A stretch of DNA of 64,000 nucleotides from Nocardia cyriacigeorgica. Lineage in GTDB: Bacteria > Actinomycetota > Actinomycetes > Mycobacteriales > Mycobacteriaceae. The stretch covers positions 124,001 through 188,000 of the forward strand of contig NZ_JAAGUY010000009.1 in the NCBI RefSeq assembly GCF_010868145.1, read 5' to 3'. The notes below the pieces were generated by a model that was given only the letters and a program-made list of their open reading frames with translations, was not told the DNA's origin and did no database searches. Position numbers and translations under genes: made by a program. Every line of letters starts with the position of its first letter. Within the stretch, counting starts at the first letter, position 1. This document shows, piece after piece, positions 62,495-64,000 of this stretch.

Positions 62495-63679
62495 CTACTT
62501 GGTGGTGTCGACGCCTTCGGAGGCGGAATCGGCACCACCGCCGTTGTAAGTCAACACGCGTTCGCTGATCCGGATGCGGCCGCCCGGTGGGAGTTCGGTG
62601 GGTGTCTGGCCGACGCGAGTCCACTGCGGGGAGTCGGGGGTGGCCAGGAAGGTACCGGAGGCGGTGCCGGCGTCGCGGACGAAGACTTTGCCGCGGTCCA
62701 GTGAGACGAAGGCATGCACCCGCGAGATATGGCGATCGCGCTGCAGGACGATCGGGGAGGCCGTGGCACGGCGGACCGATTCGTCGGCGGACGGACCGCG
62801 GCCGATGACGTAGGGGCGGTCGAGCGGATAGGTGGCGCCGTCCTCGGCGACCAGCACGCCGGGGGTCTGTGCGTTCGGCGTCGCGCCGACCGCGAGGCGT
62901 GGGCGGCGGCGGACCGTGTCCTGTGTGCCCGGCTTGTGCAGGGCCACCGGCTCCGGTGGATCGGATCGGAGTGCGGATGGGGCCTGTGACCAGGCCAGGG
63001 ACACCGCCTGGGTGCCCTCGGGCCTCGGGCCGGCGCGATGTCGCGCGGCCGCCGACGGTGTGTTCTTCACGGGTGGGGCCGCGCTCGTAGACGGATGCTG
63101 GTCGGGTTCGGCGTCGGCGGCGGCGAACCCGGCGGGCGCGGTGGCCACCGGGGCACCTCGTGTCGCGGGTGTGGCGGTACGTACTGCGGGCTTACGTCCA
63201 CTGCGTCGGACTCCGGCACGCAACACGAATCCGCCGCCGGGAACAACGCCTGCCCGCAGGTCGGTGCGCGGATGCTCGGTGACCGAACCGCCGGCATCGG
63301 GCCCGATGGAGATGGTGCGGAAAGGTTCGCGCACGATCTCGTCCACCCAGGTGAAGGCGCGCGAACCGGTCAGTCGTCTAGCTCCCTCCGCACCGTCGAT
63401 CATGGCGGCTACCGAGCCGCGCAACAGCACGAGGGTGCCGTCATCGGTGGGGGCGAGCACACCGAACGGCGGCGGTTCCGAACCCGCGCCGAATACCACC
63501 GCGGCCAGCCGCTTGGCAATGGCCGCACCCGGATGTTCGGTTGCCGCCACAGCCTCCACCGCGCCGAGAATCCGCTCGGTGGAGGCGGTTTCGCCGCCGA
63601 TATAGACGATGACGTCGTCGAATCGCGCCACCAGGCCATCGCCCGGCGCGACGCCGACTGTGGATGATCTGCCGCGCAC
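62495..63679 (-). CDS. FHA-domain protein
   Basis: 394 residues from GTG 63679, with AAGGAGG upstream. Residues 1-130 are a globular domain (VAPGDGLVARFDDVIVYIGGETASTERILGAVEAVAATEHPG...FGAGSEPPPFGVLAPTDDGTLVLLRGSVAAMI). A long Pro/Ala/Arg linker follows. The C-terminal FHA domain (~285-375) has YVIGRG, a SRVHA phosphothreonine-binding strand and GTASGTFL. It reads Ser/Thr kinase signals. Architectures like this occur in mycobacterial loci near ESX or PknA/B, but the partner here is not evident. Confidence 0.85.
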   Translation of the reverse strand: MRGRSSTVGVAPGDGLVARFDDVIVYIGGETASTERILGAVEAVAATEHPGAAIAKRLAAVVFGAGSEPPPFGVLAPTDDGTLVLLRGSVAAMIDGAEGARRLTGSRAFTWVDEIVREPFRTISIGPDAGGSVTEHPRTDLRAGVVPGGGFVLRAGVRRSGRKPAVRTATPATRGAPVATAPAGFAAADAEPDQHPSTSAAPPVKNTPSAAARHRAGPRPEGTQAVSLAWSQAPSALRSDPPEPVALHKPGTQDTVRRRPRLAVGATPNAQTPGVLVAEDGATYPLDRPYVIGRGPSADESVRRATASPIVLQRDRHISRVHAFVSLDRGKVFVRDAGTASGTFLATPDSPQWTRVGQTPTELPPGGRIRISERVLTYNGGGADSASEGVDTTK

Positions 63680-63909
63680 TCGCGCCTCCTTCCTGGCGCA
63701 CCACCGGGTCCAGCATAGAGGCCGCGCGCGGGGTGGACCGGGGGATGAACGCGGCCGATGCGGGGATGTTTGCCGTTCGGGAGCGGCCCGACGGCATCGG
63801 TGCAGGTGAGGGGGAGAAGGCCGGGTCGCAGGCCGCGATCGCCCGAGAATCTGGCAAACGCATCGAGTCCCGCGATTCATGAAGGTCGCGAGATCAGAGG
63901 CCTACTACC
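63680..63909. other. Intergenic region between divergent genes
   Basis: 230 bp. The left part carries the ribosome site of the FHA gene; I see no dyad, hairpin or promoter I would defend in the rest. Confidence 0.4.
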
Positions 63910-64000
63910 GTGGGTTGGGTGATCCGCGCCGCCGTCCTGGCCGACCTGCCACTGCTCCAAGACATCGAACGGGCGGCGGGTGCCCCGTTCGCCGCCATCG
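63910..64000 (+). CDS. GNAT-family N-acetyltransferase, 5' end (truncated by window edge)
   Basis: A frame open to the window edge, from GTG 63910 or GTG 63919. The visible residues IRAAVLADLPLLQDIERAAGAPFAAI match the first strand and helix of GNAT acetyltransferases (IR.A...DLP.L..IE.AAG..F). The acetyl-CoA site lies beyond the window, so the substrate class cannot be told. Confidence 0.65.
   Translation, partial: MGWVIRAAVLADLPLLQDIERAAGAPFAAI

Overview
The window is high-GC actinobacterial DNA, most likely from a Nocardia or close relative. The evidence is a complete ESX (type VII) secretion locus with PE and PPE genes, pknG, a WhiB gene, an mIHF-type nucleoid protein, a KstR-like box and many GTG starts. 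No rRNA, tRNA, CRISPR array or insertion sequence was seen. Names rest on reading the proteins and recalling families; no database search was run.

Bases 1-27300 are the ESX locus. An accessory block comes first: two tandem EspC-like paralogues (the first cut by the window edge), a large lectin-like/coiled-coil/glycine-rich protein, a convergent glycine-rich protein and an NlpC/P60 hydrolase. Next comes eccA-eccB-eccC-PE-PPE-esxB-esxA-espG-espI-eccD-mycP-eccE, with overlapping or nearly touching genes. The order is that of ESX-3, with an EspI-like MinD ATPase inserted before eccD. An EspR-like XRE regulator and two membrane proteins (glycan-binding-like domain, zinc ribbon) close it.

Bases 27300-41100 form an amino-acid/signalling region: NAD-specific glutamate dehydrogenase, a convergent SPFH/zinc-ribbon protein, an asparagine-type permease, PknG, a DUF1707 protein, a WhiB3-like protein, a MerR regulator, a secreted Gly/Asp-rich protein and a RibD-type reductase. 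Bases 41200-49400 hold a STAND/LuxR regulator, a small secreted protein, a beta-lactamase-fold esterase, a metallophosphatase and a phosphoketolase. Bases 49500-55100 are the proteostasis block: FKBP lipoprotein, trigger factor, ClpP1, ClpP2, ClpX, with a ClgR-type box before clpP1. Bases 55100-64000 hold a secreted protein, a ketosteroid-isomerase-like gene with a KstR-type box, a RibD-type reductase, a second-type mIHF, a TetR regulator with two matching operators (its own and that of a SnoaL-DUF3237 pair), fdhD plus a YdeP-type molybdopterin oxidoreductase, an FHA protein and a truncated GNAT gene.

Two unexplained families of intergenic inverted repeats tie regions together. Dyad A (TTCCC-N6-GGGAA) stands before the ESX accessory genes, eccA, PE/PPE, pknG, whiB and one unassigned spot. 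Dyad B (GTRCCGNT-N4-ANCGGTAC) stands before glutamate dehydrogenase, the SPFH gene, the permease and two small secreted proteins. I regard these putative regulons, centred on secretion/PknG/WhiB and on glutamate/asparagine metabolism, as the most novel content.
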